DNA from: Bacillus sp. CGMCC 1.16541
GTDB taxonomy: Bacteria > Bacillota > Bacilli > Bacillales > Bacillaceae_H
NCBI RefSeq assembly: GCF_003184905.1
Contig: NZ_QFRU01000005.1
Coordinates: forward strand, 228,684 to 292,683
Direction: 5' to 3'
DNA length: 64,000 nucleotides
Shown: positions 10,397 through 20,347 of the stretch, in pieces
Numbering within the stretch: the first letter of the stretch is position 1
Layout: each line of letters opens with the position of its first letter
Notes under the pieces: generated by a model
Databases searched by the model: none
What the model saw: the letters and a program-made list of their open reading frames with translations, nothing else
What the model was told of the DNA's origin: nothing
Position numbers and translations under genes: made by a program

Positions 10397-11153
10397 GAAC
10401 AGGCTCTCCGAATAACTTTTTAATCGCTTCTTGCTGACTTTTTTGTCGCATTAAGGATTCACCTACTAACACACCGTGAGCACCTGATTGTTTCACGTAA
10501 CGAATATCTTCGTACCTTCCAATTCCACTCTCACTCACTAACAAACTATCTCCTGGAACAAATTGGGCAATCTCATTCGTTTGTTCAATACTAGTTGTAA
10601 ATGTGTGTAAATTTCGATTGTTAATACCGATAATTTTAGGAGTGAACACATGTAGAATCGACTCTAATGTCTCTTGAGCATGTACTTCTACTAAACATTC
10701 TAACCCCTCTTCATACGCTTGTTTGTATAACTCGTGCAACTTCAATGGCTCTACCGCTTCGCCAATCAATAAAATGGCATCTGCTCCAATTCTTGCACTC
10801 TCAATTACTTGAAGAGGATCAATAATGAAATCTTTTCGTAGAATCGGCAAGTGAACTTGCTTCTTAATGTCAGTCAAGAATGTTCGATGCCCTTTAAAAT
10901 ACTGCTCATCTGTCAAAACAGATAGCGCATCTGCTCCACCTTCTTCATAAGAACGAGCAATATCTATATGGTTAAAATCTTCTTTAATCATTCCTTTTGA
11001 AGGTGATGCTCTCTTTACTTCTGCAATAAGTCCAAGTGTTCGATTCGGTTCAGATAACGCTTCATATAGTGAATAACGCTGAACACTTTGTTGTTCTGGA
11101 ACTTCTAACTTTGCAATTTCTTCTTTCTTTGTTTGAAGAATTTGTTTAAGCAT
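10386..11153 (-). CDS. trpC: Indole-3-glycerol phosphate synthase
   Basis: 255 residues; a TIM-barrel enzyme closing the indole ring. Typical motifs are AEVKRASPSKGMI (catalytic lysine), LPILRKDFIIDPLQV, DAILLIGEA, GINNRNLHTF, VSESGI and GVLVGESLM. It stands alone, not fused to trpF. It overlaps trpD by 8 bases and trpF by 11 bases. Confidence 0.97.
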   Translation of the reverse strand: MLKQILQTKKEEIAKLEVPEQQSVQRYSLYEALSEPNRTLGLIAEVKRASPSKGMIKEDFNHIDIARSYEEGGADALSVLTDEQYFKGHRTFLTDIKKQVHLPILRKDFIIDPLQVIESARIGADAILLIGEAVEPLKLHELYKQAYEEGLECLVEVHAQETLESILHVFTPKIIGINNRNLHTFTTSIEQTNEIAQFVPGDSLLVSESGIGRYEDIRYVKQSGAHGVLVGESLMRQKSQQEAIKKLFGEPVHAR

Positions 11154-12168
11154 GTTGAACCACCTTTCGAGACTTTAAACGTTGTAATTGTTGATACGCT
11201 GTTTTTTTCTCTATCATTTGCTTAGCTAATTGTACACCCTCTACTAAAGAGTCTACTTTCCGTGCCACGTAAATAGCGGCAGCTGCATTTAATATGACCG
11301 CATTCCGAGCACTTTCGTTTCCTTCATTTTGAAAGATTGATTCAATTAACACTGCACTTGCTTTTGCATCTGATACTACTAACTGACTCAATTTCCCTCT
11401 ATTTAATCCAAAGTCTTCTGGGGTAATTGTGTACTTACAAATTTCTCCGTTTTTAAGTTCGACAATGTCTGTTTCTGTGGCGACACTGATTTCATCTAGT
11501 CCATCGCGTCCTGCTACAAAAAGCACATGATGAGAACCTAATCTCTTTAATGCTTCTGCTAACTTTTCAGCTAACTCAATCGAATAGACGCCAATGACTT
11601 GCTTTTTACAGTTTGTTGGATTAGCTAAAGGTCCTAGGGCATTAAACACCGTTCGAAACCCAAGTTCTTTACGAGGAGTTGCTGCATGCTTCATCGCTGG
11701 GTGATACATTGGTGCAAATAAAAACGACATTCCTACTTCGTCAATTGCTTTGGTTGCCTCTTCATCATTGGCTTCAATATTGATCCCTAAATGTTCTAAT
11801 ACATCTGCACTTCCACTTTTCGAAGAAACCGCTCGATTACCATGCTTCGCAATTTTCACTCCTACAGCCGAAGCTGCAATTGCACTGGCCGTTGAGATAT
11901 TAAAAGTTGAAGCTCCATCTCCACCCGTTCCGCACGTGTCTACAATATCATCATGAGCTAATTGAATGACATTCATGTTTTTTCTCATTCCCTTTACAAG
12001 CCCCGTAATTTCGTCAACTGTTTCACCACGGTACGTCAATACAGTTAAGAAACTAGCAATCTGCGCAGCTGGAACATTTCCTTGCATCATTTCATCCATT
12101 ATCAACTCCGCTTCACTTTCTTTTAAGGTATGTCCGCTCAAACATTTCATTAGAAGTTCCTTAAACAT
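11146..12168 (-). CDS. trpD: Anthranilate phosphoribosyltransferase
   Basis: The long frame begins at 12204, inside trpE, but the ATG at 12168 (MFKELLMKCLSGHTL) has AGGAGA seven bases upstream, giving 340 residues. The glycine-rich PRPP loop DTCGTGGDGASTFNIST, the KHGNRAVSSKSGSADVLE motif and GPLANP are visible. It transfers phosphoribosyl to anthranilate. The start overlaps the end of trpE by 8 bases. Confidence 0.97.
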   Translation of the reverse strand: MFKELLMKCLSGHTLKESEAELIMDEMMQGNVPAAQIASFLTVLTYRGETVDEITGLVKGMRKNMNVIQLAHDDIVDTCGTGGDGASTFNISTASAIAASAVGVKIAKHGNRAVSSKSGSADVLEHLGINIEANDEEATKAIDEVGMSFLFAPMYHPAMKHAATPRKELGFRTVFNALGPLANPTNCKKQVIGVYSIELAEKLAEALKRLGSHHVLFVAGRDGLDEISVATETDIVELKNGEICKYTITPEDFGLNRGKLSQLVVSDAKASAVLIESIFQNEGNESARNAVILNAAAAIYVARKVDSLVEGVQLAKQMIEKKTAYQQLQRLKSRKVVQHA

Positions 12169-13678
12169 AGACATTCTCCTTTTTATCATGGATTTGTTGC
12201 GCAAGCTGAATGGTTTTGATTAACGCACTTGCTTTGTTCCTCGTTTCTTTCCATTCGAGCTCTGGCTTAGAGTCTGCTACAACACCTGCTCCCGCTTGAA
12301 CATACGCTTGTTGATCTTTTAAAATAATGGTCCGAATGGCAATACAAGAATCAATATTTCCATCAAAACCTAGATAAGCAATCGTTCCTGCGTAAACATT
12401 TCGGGCAACTGGCTCAATTTCATTTAAAATTTGCATTGCTCTTACTTTAGGTGCTCCGGAAACCGTTCCTGCTGGAAAAGCAGAAAGCAACGCATCGATT
12501 GGGTGAATACGATGATCAAGTCTGCCTGTCACTTTTGAGATTAAATGCATAACATGTGAAAATTTAACTTGTTCCATTAAAACAGGAGTTTGAACTGTTC
12601 CATACTCAGCTACTCTTCCAATATCGTTTCGAGCTAAGTCAACAAGCATATAATGCTCAGCTCTCTCTTTCTCATCATTAATTAAGTCCTCGTACAACCG
12701 CTGATCTTCTGCTTCATCTTTTCCTCTGCGGCGCGTACCTGCAATTGGATGGATTTCTAAATGACCGTTTTCAATTTGAATTAACCGTTCTGGTGAACTA
12801 CCAATTAACTCCACTCCATTTACTTTTACATAAAATAAATAAGGTGATGGGTTGATTAGTCGTAGCACTCGGTAGATATCGAATCCCGCAACCTCCGTTG
12901 GCAATTGAAACCGCTGAGATAGAACCGCTTGAAACACGTCTCCACTTTTGATGTACTCTTTAATTCGTTCCACATCATTTACAAAGTCAGATTTTTCATA
13001 AGTTGACGTAACATTTTCAAAAGACACTTCTCGGTGTTCACTTGAAAACATGAGTGGCGTTTTTGAGTGTTTACTTTCAGCAATTTTCTCAACCAGTGTA
13101 TTGATTTTCACTCTTGCCTCTTCATATTTTTTTACTTTTTCTTCGTTTCCGTCATCCTCTTCTAAGCAAACATAATGAATGACACTAAGTTCTTTTTTTG
13201 AATGATGATACACAAGCATGGTTTCACAATACATAAAATCAAATGTGGACATGTGTAAATCGTTTTTAGAATGTGTTTGCACTTTTTCAATTTGAGTAAC
13301 TGCATCATAGCTAATAAAGCCTACTGCTCCACCCTTAAATGGGATGTCACTATCAGGTATCTTTACCTTTAAAACTTGTTGAACATCATTAAACGCCTCT
13401 TTAAACGATGAAAAAGAACGAATAGGCTGCTGATCTTTATCCTTGATGATGTATGCCCCCTGCTCTTCTTTTAAATACAGAAACGGATTCATACCAATAA
13501 AAGAATAATTCGACCAAGGTGACGTTTCATCATTACTTTCTAATAAATAAGTTGCGTCATCTTTTACCGTTTGAAATAAATCGACGGGTGTAATCGTGTC
13601 AACAAATAACTTCTTTACAATAGGAATTGTTAAAAAATGTTTGGAATCTTCTAAAAATGAGGTATATAATTTTTGCAT
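12161..13678 (-). CDS. trpE: Anthranilate synthase component I
   Basis: 505 residues. It makes anthranilate from chorismate using ammonia from a glutamine amidotransferase subunit. The C-terminal chorismate-binding domain shows PIAGTRRRG, LVDLARNDIGR, KFSHVMHLISKVTG and AFPAGTVSGAPK. The start has GGAGG 10 bases upstream. There is no trpG in this operon; in B. subtilis the subunit comes from the folate locus gene pabA (trpG), which is also under TRAP control. The gene is preceded by a long regulated leader. Confidence 0.98.
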   Translation of the reverse strand: MQKLYTSFLEDSKHFLTIPIVKKLFVDTITPVDLFQTVKDDATYLLESNDETSPWSNYSFIGMNPFLYLKEEQGAYIIKDKDQQPIRSFSSFKEAFNDVQQVLKVKIPDSDIPFKGGAVGFISYDAVTQIEKVQTHSKNDLHMSTFDFMYCETMLVYHHSKKELSVIHYVCLEEDDGNEEKVKKYEEARVKINTLVEKIAESKHSKTPLMFSSEHREVSFENVTSTYEKSDFVNDVERIKEYIKSGDVFQAVLSQRFQLPTEVAGFDIYRVLRLINPSPYLFYVKVNGVELIGSSPERLIQIENGHLEIHPIAGTRRRGKDEAEDQRLYEDLINDEKERAEHYMLVDLARNDIGRVAEYGTVQTPVLMEQVKFSHVMHLISKVTGRLDHRIHPIDALLSAFPAGTVSGAPKVRAMQILNEIEPVARNVYAGTIAYLGFDGNIDSCIAIRTIILKDQQAYVQAGAGVVADSKPELEWKETRNKASALIKTIQLAQQIHDKKENVYV

Positions 13679-13753
13679 CGTATCTAATCCTCCATTTCAA
13701 TCAATGGAAAATGAGAAAAGTGAGGTTGTTAAAGAAGGTATAAAAAATAAAAA

Positions 13754-13780
13754 CCCAAAGACATTAAAAATGCCTTTGGG
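13754..13780 (-). terminator. trp leader intrinsic terminator (attenuator)
   Basis: Stem of CCCAAAG (13754-13760) with CTTTGGG (13774-13780), one mismatch, then CAT/ATG around a short loop. On the minus strand it is followed by T-rich sequence (GGGTTTTTATTTTTTAT). The 5' arm in the RNA, ACCC with neighbouring bases, is also needed for the alternative antiterminator stem, as in the B. subtilis trp attenuator. Confidence 0.88.
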
Positions 13781-13857
13781 TAAACGACGATATACTAAAT
13801 AAATATAACGCAATAGCGTTATAAACCTCGGCTCAGCTCTCTCATTCTCGTCTACCC
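13778..13857 (-). promoter_or_regulatory. trp leader antiterminator stem
   Basis: The RNA segment GGGUAGACGA (from 13857 to 13848, inside the TRAP array) can pair over 10 bp, with one G-U, to UCGUUUACCC (13787 to 13778), which overlaps the 5' arm of the terminator. The interval holds a stable 8-bp hairpin (TATAACGC at 13804-13811 with 13816-13823). TRAP bound to the (G/U)AG array would block this pairing and let the terminator form; without tryptophan the antiterminator would form and trpE be transcribed. Confidence 0.75.
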
Positions 13858-13902
13858 TAAACTAATCTCTACTCTAAACTTTTACTTAACTACTCAGTAC
13901 TC
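13827..13902 (-). promoter_or_regulatory. TRAP-binding (G/U)AG triplet array
   Basis: Read on the minus strand, ten GAG or TAG triplets start at 13874, 13869, 13864, 13859, 13854, 13849, 13843, 13839, 13834 and 13829. Most are separated by exactly two bases. More NAG triplets lie upstream (GAG at 13902, GAG at 13895, TAG at 13892). This is the layout bound by the 11-subunit TRAP ring, and the TRAP gene mtrB is in the window. Confidence 0.88.
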
Positions 13903-13923
13903 AACTATGAGTTATTAGTTGCT

Positions 13924-13953
13924 ATTCTATAATGTTTCCTTCCTACTTGTCAA
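13924..13953 (-). promoter_or_regulatory. trp operon sigma-A promoter
   Basis: On the minus strand TTGACA (13953-13948) is followed after 16 bases by TATAGA (13931-13926), or after 18 bases by TAGAAT. Transcription would start near 13918, just before the TRAP array, giving a leader of about 240 bases. The promoter begins some 30 bases after the aroH stop, so trp genes can be expressed from both this promoter and aroB-aroH read-through. Confidence 0.75.
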
Positions 13954-13981
13954 TGAAAAGGTGGTAAAGATTTTCCTAATA

Positions 13982-14347
13982 TCATTTCGTTAAGTCAGGT
14001 CGTAATATAATCGCTTCGTTTAGATAAATGTGATGAATTTGTGATTGCGCTGCATTCGTATTAACAGTCGCCATGATTCGTATACATTTAGGCAACGCAT
14101 TTGGAACCGTAATTTCTTGCATACACATCACGGGAACAAACGACCACCCCTCCATTGTACGAATTGCTTTTGCAGGAAAATCTGCATTTAAATCATCTGT
14201 TAGTGAAACAAAGATTTGAGCAACTTTATCCGGTTCCAGGTTGTTTTGTAAAATAATCTGACTCATCAACTTTTTCGTTTCTTCTATAATCTCATTGGCA
14301 TCATTTTTCTCTACCGTAGTCGCACCTCTAATACCGCGAATAAACAT
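13982..14347 (-). CDS. aroH: Chorismate mutase (AroH type)
   Basis: 121 residues, the size of the small trimeric Bacillus enzyme. The start MFIRGIRGATTVEKND carries the catalytic R7, and CIRIMATVNT contains the second active-site arginine region. It rearranges chorismate to prephenate for tyrosine and phenylalanine synthesis. It follows aroB by 12 bases and precedes the trp promoter. Confidence 0.96.
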   Translation of the reverse strand: MFIRGIRGATTVEKNDANEIIEETKKLMSQIILQNNLEPDKVAQIFVSLTDDLNADFPAKAIRTMEGWSFVPVMCMQEITVPNALPKCIRIMATVNTNAAQSQIHHIYLNEAIILRPDLTK

Positions 14348-14359
14348 ACATCTTCCCCT

Positions 14360-15433
14360 TTATTGGTTTTCTAATAATGAGAGAACAAATTGATCTTCAA
14401 CTTTTTCAACAAAAGGTTGTCCGATGGACGTTAACAGCACCATATATACGTCATTAGCTTTCGCTTTTTTATCTGTTTTCATCTTCACAAGAAGGTCATT
14501 CGGTTTCAGCGTTGACGGGATTTCTGTTTCATACCCAAACTTTTCAAGCCACACCTTCATTGTTGCGACATCGAAATTTGAATACCCTAATTTGTTACTT
14601 ACTTTCATCGCAAATAACATCCCAATTACAACCGCCTCACCATGACTGATTTCACCATAACCTAACTCTGCTTCAATTGCATGTCCAAGCGTATGTCCAA
14701 AGTTAAGATGTGCCCTTACACCTGACTCTTTTTCATCCTCTCTTACAATCGCTGCTTTAACTGCAATTCCTTTGTTAATCGCATAGATAAGATTGTCACC
14801 TTTTAAATCACTCAACGAATGTATATTATCTTGTAGCCATTGATAGAACAGTTCATCATGAATAAATGCATGCTTAATCACTTCAGCAAACCCTGAGCGC
14901 CATTCTCTTTCTGGTAGAGTTGTTAACAGGTTGGTATCATAGAACACAGCTTCAGGCTGATGGAAAGCGCCGATCATGTTTTTACCTAGCTCATGGTTAA
15001 TGGCAACTTTCCCACCAACAGCACTATCATGTGCTAATAAAGTTGTTGGAACTTGAATGAATGAAATACCTCGCATATACGTCGCAGCAACGAATCCAGC
15101 TAAATCACCAACAACTCCACCTCCTACCGCCACAATTAAAGCGTTTCGATCTAACTTCTTTTCAAGGGCGTATGTTTGACACTCATAATAATGCTGAAAC
15201 GATTTTGCATGCTCCCCACTTGGTACAACATATTTATCTACCGGAAAAGATAATTGTAATAAAGCTAAAATACTCTCGCCATAATGTTTATCAACTACTT
15301 CGTCCGTAATAATAAGTAAGCCCGATGCATTCGGCTTCACCTTTTTTATAACCTCTGGTAATTGAGGTAAAATACCTTCACCAACATATAGCGGATATAC
15401 TTTTGACGCTGTTTCAATCTTATACTCTTTCAC
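14360..15433 (-). CDS. aroB: 3-dehydroquinate synthase
   Basis: 357 residues with a GTG start preceded by GAGGG. NAD- and zinc-binding motifs are clear: PSGEHAKSF, AVGGGVVGDLAGFVAATYMRG, PTTLLAHDSAVGGKVAIN, and the zinc histidines in NFGHTLGHAIE. It makes 3-dehydroquinate, the second shikimate step. In B. subtilis aroF (chorismate synthase) precedes it; here the next gene upstream is cheR, so aroB is the first gene of the unit. Confidence 0.97.
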   Translation of the reverse strand: MKEYKIETASKVYPLYVGEGILPQLPEVIKKVKPNASGLLIITDEVVDKHYGESILALLQLSFPVDKYVVPSGEHAKSFQHYYECQTYALEKKLDRNALIVAVGGGVVGDLAGFVAATYMRGISFIQVPTTLLAHDSAVGGKVAINHELGKNMIGAFHQPEAVFYDTNLLTTLPEREWRSGFAEVIKHAFIHDELFYQWLQDNIHSLSDLKGDNLIYAINKGIAVKAAIVREDEKESGVRAHLNFGHTLGHAIEAELGYGEISHGEAVVIGMLFAMKVSNKLGYSNFDVATMKVWLEKFGYETEIPSTLKPNDLLVKMKTDKKAKANDVYMVLLTSIGQPFVEKVEDQFVLSLLENQ

Positions 15434-15620
15434 TTGACATCCCTCGCATTCTCTACATTTTGGTCATTAAGCCTATCTAGTATGTATCCCTCTGTAATCA
15501 CGCATAACTAGGAACAAATCGTTAAATCGTTTTCGATTTTATGTATGACTATATCATAGGATTGATTTATCGTGTAGAAAAACTTAAATGATGAAATAAA
15601 CATGCATCACTTTTAACGAA

Positions 15621-15675
15621 AGAGCTCTTACCTGTCAATCTATTACCTTTAATAGACTGCCCAAGTAAGAGCTCT
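15621..15675. terminator. Hairpin between cheR and aroB
   Basis: Perfect 11-bp arms AGAGCTCTTAC (15621-15631) and GTAAGAGCTCT (15665-15675) enclose a second stem TCTATTA/TAATAGA. It lies directly after the cheR stop, so it probably terminates cheR, although the minus-strand T tract is poor (TTCGTTAAAAG). Confidence 0.5.
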
Positions 15676-15682
15676 ATTCATT

Positions 15683-16468
<786 letters not shown>

Positions 16469-16529
16469 TTACTTTTGAACTATCTCTTTTATAAGTATAT
16501 CGTAAAAAGAAAAAAATAGTTTATAAAAA

Positions 16530-16576
16530 AGTGACCGCTTCTAAAAGAGGACAACCTCGTTTTAGAAACGGTCACT
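16530..16576 (-). terminator. Terminator of ndk
   Basis: Arms AGTGACCG...TTCTAAAA (16530-16546) and TTTTAGAA...CGGTCACT (16560-16576) with an inner GAGG/CCTC. The minus strand continues into an AT-rich tract rich in T (TTTTTTATAAAC). The inner GAGGTTGTCC motif also occurs in the hisC-tyrA palindrome. Confidence 0.75.
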
Positions 16577-16595
16577 TTTTTATAATACGATAGAT

Positions 16596-17042
16596 TTAAT
16601 ATACCCAAGTGTTCGTTGTTTTTTCATAAGATACAAGCTCTTCTTCTTTGAAGAATAACCCAATCTCTCGCTCTGCACTTTCTGGAGAGTCCGATCCATG
16701 AATGACATTCTTATCAACGATTAAGCCGTAATCTCCACGAATCGTGCCCGGTAGCGCTTCTTTAGGATTTGTTTTCCCCATCATTTGTCTCGATGATGCA
16801 ATGACATTTTCCCCTTGCCAAACCATTGCAAAAACAGGACCTGATGTAATAAATCCTACTAAGTCGCCAAAGAATGGCTTTTCTTTATGTTCACCATAAT
16901 GATTTTCTGCTAGTTCTGTTGAAATGTTCATCAGTTTCGCACCCACTAATTGAAAGCCCTTTCTTTCAAAACGTGCTACGATTTCTCCAATGATGTTTCG
17001 TTGTACCCCATCTGGTTTAACCATAATAAATGTTTTTTCCAT
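16596..17042 (-). CDS. ndk: Nucleoside diphosphate kinase
   Basis: 148 residues, full family length. The phospho-histidine is H115 in [16 protein letters not shown]. The start [16 protein letters not shown] contains the conserved K9 and P10. It balances NTP pools by transferring the gamma phosphate between nucleotides. It lies between hepT and cheR as in B. subtilis. Confidence 0.98.
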   Translation of the reverse strand: MEKTFIMVKPDGVQRNIIGEIVARFERKGFQLVGAKLMNISTELAENHYGEHKEKPFFGDLVGFITSGPVFAMVWQGENVIASSRQMMGKTNPKEALPGTIRGDYGLIVDKNVIHGSDSPESAEREIGLFFKEEELVSYEKTTNTWVY

Positions 17043-17147
17043 TTTAAATCTCCACCCCTGAAGTATGTATAAATTGAAAGCGCAATCACGCCCAAAGAAA
17101 TAGTACCACTCTTTTCAGATTTTTACAACTTCAAGGATGGAATTTAT

Positions 17148-18113
17148 TTAAAATTTACGCTTTCCGACAAATTTTGCTATTTGATACAAGGGCTTCTTTG
17201 CTTTATTATTCGGCAAATGATCTAATACGTTTATCGCTTTTTGTAAATATTGATCACTCATATCAAGAGAACGTTCAATGACATCTGAGGATTTTATGTA
17301 TGTGATAATTTCTGCTATCAGTTCATCTTTATGTTCAACAACGAATAATTGTTCTACCTTGTTGCGAAATTCCCTATTCTCCATCGCAAATAAGACAGGC
17401 AACGTAATATTTCCTTGTAATAAGTCACTACCAACCGGTTTCCCCAATTGTTCTGCTGATGAAGTAAAGTCTAAAATATCATCGGTGATTTGAAATGCCA
17501 TGCCAACGTAATATCCAAATCGATATAACTCTTTATGTATGTCTTTTGAAGCACCCGTTGCAATTGCACCCAATTGACAACTAACAGCTATTAACAATGC
17601 TGTTTTTCTTCTAATTCTTCGTAAATAAGTGCGTAAGTCTTGATTTAAATTATATTTATCTTTTATTTGTTCAATTTCTCCTAATGATAGCTGTACCATT
17701 GTATTCGACAAGATCTGGTGAGCTTCTATTTCTTTTATACGAGTCATCATTTCTAGTGAACGAGCAAAAATATAATCGCCTGTATACATTGCAATACGAT
17801 TATCCCATTTCGCTTTAATGGTTGGCTTCCCTCTGCGCTTATCTGCATCATCAATTACATCATCATGAACAAGCGATGCCATATGAATGAGTTCAAGGGA
17901 AACAGCTATGTATTTCACTCGTTCAATGTTATAGTCTCCAAACTTCCCTGCTAACAACACAAAAATGGGACGAATGCGCTTTCCTCCTGCTTGTAACAAG
18001 TGTAGAGATGCTTCTGTAATTAATGGTTCATCAGTCTGAACGGATTGCTCTAATTCTTTTTCAATTAACGCAATATCCGTATTCAAAAAAGTGTACATCA
18101 TTTTTAGTTTCAT
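17148..18113 (-). CDS. hepT: Heptaprenyl diphosphate synthase component II
   Basis: The frame opens at a GTG at 18122, but the ATG at 18113 (MKLKMMYTFLNTDIALIEKEL) has AAGGTG upstream, giving 321 residues. Trans-prenyltransferase motifs are clear: the first aspartate-rich motif HDDVIDDADKRRGKPT and the second QITDDILDF, with GGKRIRP at the substrate end. With component I (hepS) it makes the C35 side chain of menaquinone-7. Confidence 0.96.
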   Translation of the reverse strand: MKLKMMYTFLNTDIALIEKELEQSVQTDEPLITEASLHLLQAGGKRIRPIFVLLAGKFGDYNIERVKYIAVSLELIHMASLVHDDVIDDADKRRGKPTIKAKWDNRIAMYTGDYIFARSLEMMTRIKEIEAHQILSNTMVQLSLGEIEQIKDKYNLNQDLRTYLRRIRRKTALLIAVSCQLGAIATGASKDIHKELYRFGYYVGMAFQITDDILDFTSSAEQLGKPVGSDLLQGNITLPVLFAMENREFRNKVEQLFVVEHKDELIAEIITYIKSSDVIERSLDMSDQYLQKAINVLDHLPNNKAKKPLYQIAKFVGKRKF

Positions 18114-18169
18114 AGGATTCACCTTGCATTTTAAATTACTTCATACCTAGATTGAATGAGCATAAAAAG

Positions 18170-18204
18170 ATGAAAGGCCTCACATCAGTCGGATAGCCTT
18201 TCAT
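18170..18204 (-). terminator. Hairpin terminator between menG and hepT
   Basis: Arms ATGAAAGGC (18170-18178) and GCCTTTCAT (18196-18204). On the minus strand the stem is followed by CTTTTTATGC. It sits after menG and before hepT, so hepT may depend on partial read-through or its own promoter. Confidence 0.7.
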
Positions 18205-18226
18205 ACAACAAATACAATTTACATAT

Positions 18227-18931
18227 CTAACGCTTGCACCCTAAATGCATAGCTGCAACTCCACCTGTATAAGACTTCACTTCAACGTCAACAAGGCCTA
18301 CTTGTCTAAACATATTCGCTAATTCATCTCTTCCAGGAAAGTCACGAGCGGACTCTTGCAACCAAGAATACTCATTGTAACTTTTAGCAAACATCTTTCC
18401 AAGTATCGGCATCACATATTGAAAATACATATAGTATAGTTGACGATAACCAATTAGTGTAGGCTGAGAGGTTTCAAGACACACGACTTTTCCACCTGGT
18501 TTCACAACGCGATGCATTTCTTGCAACGCTTTTAAATAATCGGGAACATTTCGTAATCCAAACCCAATTGTTACATAATCGAATGTATTATCTTCAAAAG
18601 GGAGATCCATTGCATTTCCATGAACTAACTCAATAGTTGAAAAAGGAGATTGATTAACTTTCTCCTGCCCAATTTGGAGCATATTTTGACTAAAATCCAA
18701 TCCAACTACTTTTCCTCTTTCACCCACCGCTTCAGCAAGGCTTAAGGTCCAATCAGCAGTCCCACAACAAACGTCTAGCGCTTTCGCACCCTTTTGTACA
18801 TTCATACGCTTCATTGTATCTTTGCGCCACGCTTTGTGACGCTGAAAGCTAATAACAGAATTCATTTGATCATAATTTTTATAAATTTTTTCAAACACAT
18901 TATGGACACGTTGTTCTTTTGATTGCTGCAT
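18227..18931 (-). CDS. menG: Demethylmenaquinone methyltransferase
   Basis: 234 residues of the UbiE/COQ5 family. The SAM motifs are [17 protein letters not shown] (about 45-61) and [11 protein letters not shown], and the family signature [21 protein letters not shown] follows. It performs the last step of menaquinone synthesis, C-methylation of demethylmenaquinone. Starts 5 bases after hepS. Confidence 0.97.
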   Translation of the reverse strand: MQQSKEQRVHNVFEKIYKNYDQMNSVISFQRHKAWRKDTMKRMNVQKGAKALDVCCGTADWTLSLAEAVGERGKVVGLDFSQNMLQIGQEKVNQSPFSTIELVHGNAMDLPFEDNTFDYVTIGFGLRNVPDYLKALQEMHRVVKPGGKVVCLETSQPTLIGYRQLYYMYFQYVMPILGKMFAKSYNEYSWLQESARDFPGRDELANMFRQVGLVDVEVKSYTGGVAAMHLGCKR

Positions 18932-18936
18932 AACTT

Positions 18937-19710
18937 TTATCCTTCTCCTACAACATTTTTACAATGCTTATGTTTGTTTAAAAGTTCATAAAGATAGTCC
19001 TTAAATTGAGCATTTAAGTTAACCTGACCTTGTAAATAACGTTCAATAACACTTGCAGATTCGCGCACTTGAGACAGGACAATTTCTTCAACATTTTCTT
19101 CCTGTTCTAATACTTGTAGCAGCAGTGAAGGTGCTTCTTCCTCTTCCCTTCTAAGTTCACGCAAAAGACTGCTAATTAATATGACGTGCTCTAAAAGTTC
19201 TTTCCACTCTTCTCGTTTAAAATAATCGCACAAGCAATTGACTAATGCTGCTTCAACTGTACGAAAATTCACCATTATATCCTTAACGTCTGTTGTATCA
19301 TTTTGATATAGTTTTATCTTTGAAACATTAACATGTTTAATGGCAGAAGCGACTTCTTTAATTAACTCAATTTGTTCACTTCTAGACAAATAATAATAAT
19401 AAAGTCCACTATAGTAGTCACCAGCTAAAACCGTTAATTGTCTTTCTTTTAATAAAGACTCATTATTTCCAATTGTTTGAATAGAGACGAGGTCGTGAGT
19501 ATCGAGTGCAATTTGAACAAGCATGATAGGCAATACATATTTAGACTTTTCGCGCTCTTCAACTGATATACTATCTAGAAATGAACATATGCATATTAAC
19601 TTATCTTCATCAATTTCTGGATGATGAATAAATTGTTTTACATATGGATGATTTAATTCAACTTGAAGTTGCTCCTTCATGTTTGCAACTGTGTCGTAGA
19701 TGTTTTGCAC
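18937..19710 (-). CDS. hepS: Heptaprenyl diphosphate synthase component I
   Basis: The frame opens at a GTG at 19719, but the GTG at 19710 ([15 protein letters not shown]) has AAGGG eight bases upstream and resembles the usual family start; either is possible. About 257 residues, helical, with the conserved [22 protein letters not shown] and [13 protein letters not shown]. This is the non-catalytic subunit that sets chain length and binds substrate with HepT. First gene of hepS-menG-hepT. Confidence 0.92.
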   Translation of the reverse strand: MQNIYDTVANMKEQLQVELNHPYVKQFIHHPEIDEDKLICICSFLDSISVEEREKSKYVLPIMLVQIALDTHDLVSIQTIGNNESLLKERQLTVLAGDYYSGLYYYYLSRSEQIELIKEVASAIKHVNVSKIKLYQNDTTDVKDIMVNFRTVEAALVNCLCDYFKREEWKELLEHVILISSLLRELRREEEEAPSLLLQVLEQEENVEEIVLSQVRESASVIERYLQGQVNLNAQFKDYLYELLNKHKHCKNVVGEG

Positions 19711-19719
19711 AATTATCAC

Positions 19720-20086
19720 CCTTGTCTCCCTTTCACACGCTATATTTCTTCTTACTTCTTGACATTTAAATAGACAGTGTCAATTATATCATAAGTAAGG
19801 CTTAAAAAAACGTTTTTTCTCTATTCTTGCCGGTTGATTCCCCTTGTTATACATACTTCTTTATTCTGATTTAAATAGATCGCTCATCTTTTAATTGAAT
19901 CATTTCAGGCCTGAGCGCAAGTCCACTAATAAATATACAAGGGGCTGAGTCAAAAGGAGCAAAGAGTGCCCCATTTGACTCAACCCGCAACAGCCCTTGT
20001 CTATAAAGACTAGTACAGTCAATGCGCAAAATAACAAGGGATGTTGCGTAAAACTTTTTATTTATCGTAACTTTTAAAACAATCCC
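19720..20086. other. Intergenic region between mtrB and hepS (two hairpins)
   Basis: This 367-base stretch has no coding signal. It holds an mtrB-proximal hairpin (20036-20088) and a second element at 19938-19999 in which GAGTCAAA pairs with TTTGACTC and CAAGGG pairs with CCCTTG. The part next to hepS is AT-rich and may carry its promoter, but no convincing -35/-10 pair was assigned. Confidence 0.6.
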
Positions 20087-20088
20087 TT
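20036..20088 (-). terminator. Terminator-like hairpin of mtrB
   Basis: AAGGGATGTT (20036-20045) pairs with AACAATCCCTT (20078-20088), with one bulged base, and an AT-rich interior. The upstream arm overlaps the mtrB stop codon. In the minus direction the stem is followed by GTTATTTTGCG, a weak T tract. Confidence 0.5.
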
Positions 20089-20317
20089 ATTTTTTAGGTT
20101 CTGATTCAATTTCACCGTGAGATGTCTGGATAAGAGCTTTTCCACGAACTTTGACTGCGGATGTATGCTCGGTGAATTGAGCAATTAAAACTTCACCTTT
20201 ATCAAGCTTTTCTGAATGGTGAAAACGAGTATCAGCTCCTCTTGTTAAACCGATTACATTTACCCCATCTTCAATGGCTTTAATAACAATATATTCTGTA
20301 CTCCCGTTTGCTTTCAT
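20087..20317 (-). CDS. mtrB: trp RNA-binding attenuation protein (TRAP)
   Basis: 76 residues, nearly identical in length and sequence pattern to B. subtilis Mtr[41 protein letters not shown], and the RNA-contact KVRGKA. Eleven copies form a ring that binds tryptophan between subunits and then wraps (G/U)AG repeats in RNA. A matching repeat array precedes trpE in this window. It follows folE by 30 bases, the standard mtrAB arrangement. Confidence 0.98.
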   Translation of the reverse strand: MKANGSTEYIVIKAIEDGVNVIGLTRGADTRFHHSEKLDKGEVLIAQFTEHTSAVKVRGKALIQTSHGEIESEPKK

Positions 20318-20347
20318 AACAATTCTCCTTCTCTTTTCACGATTCGG

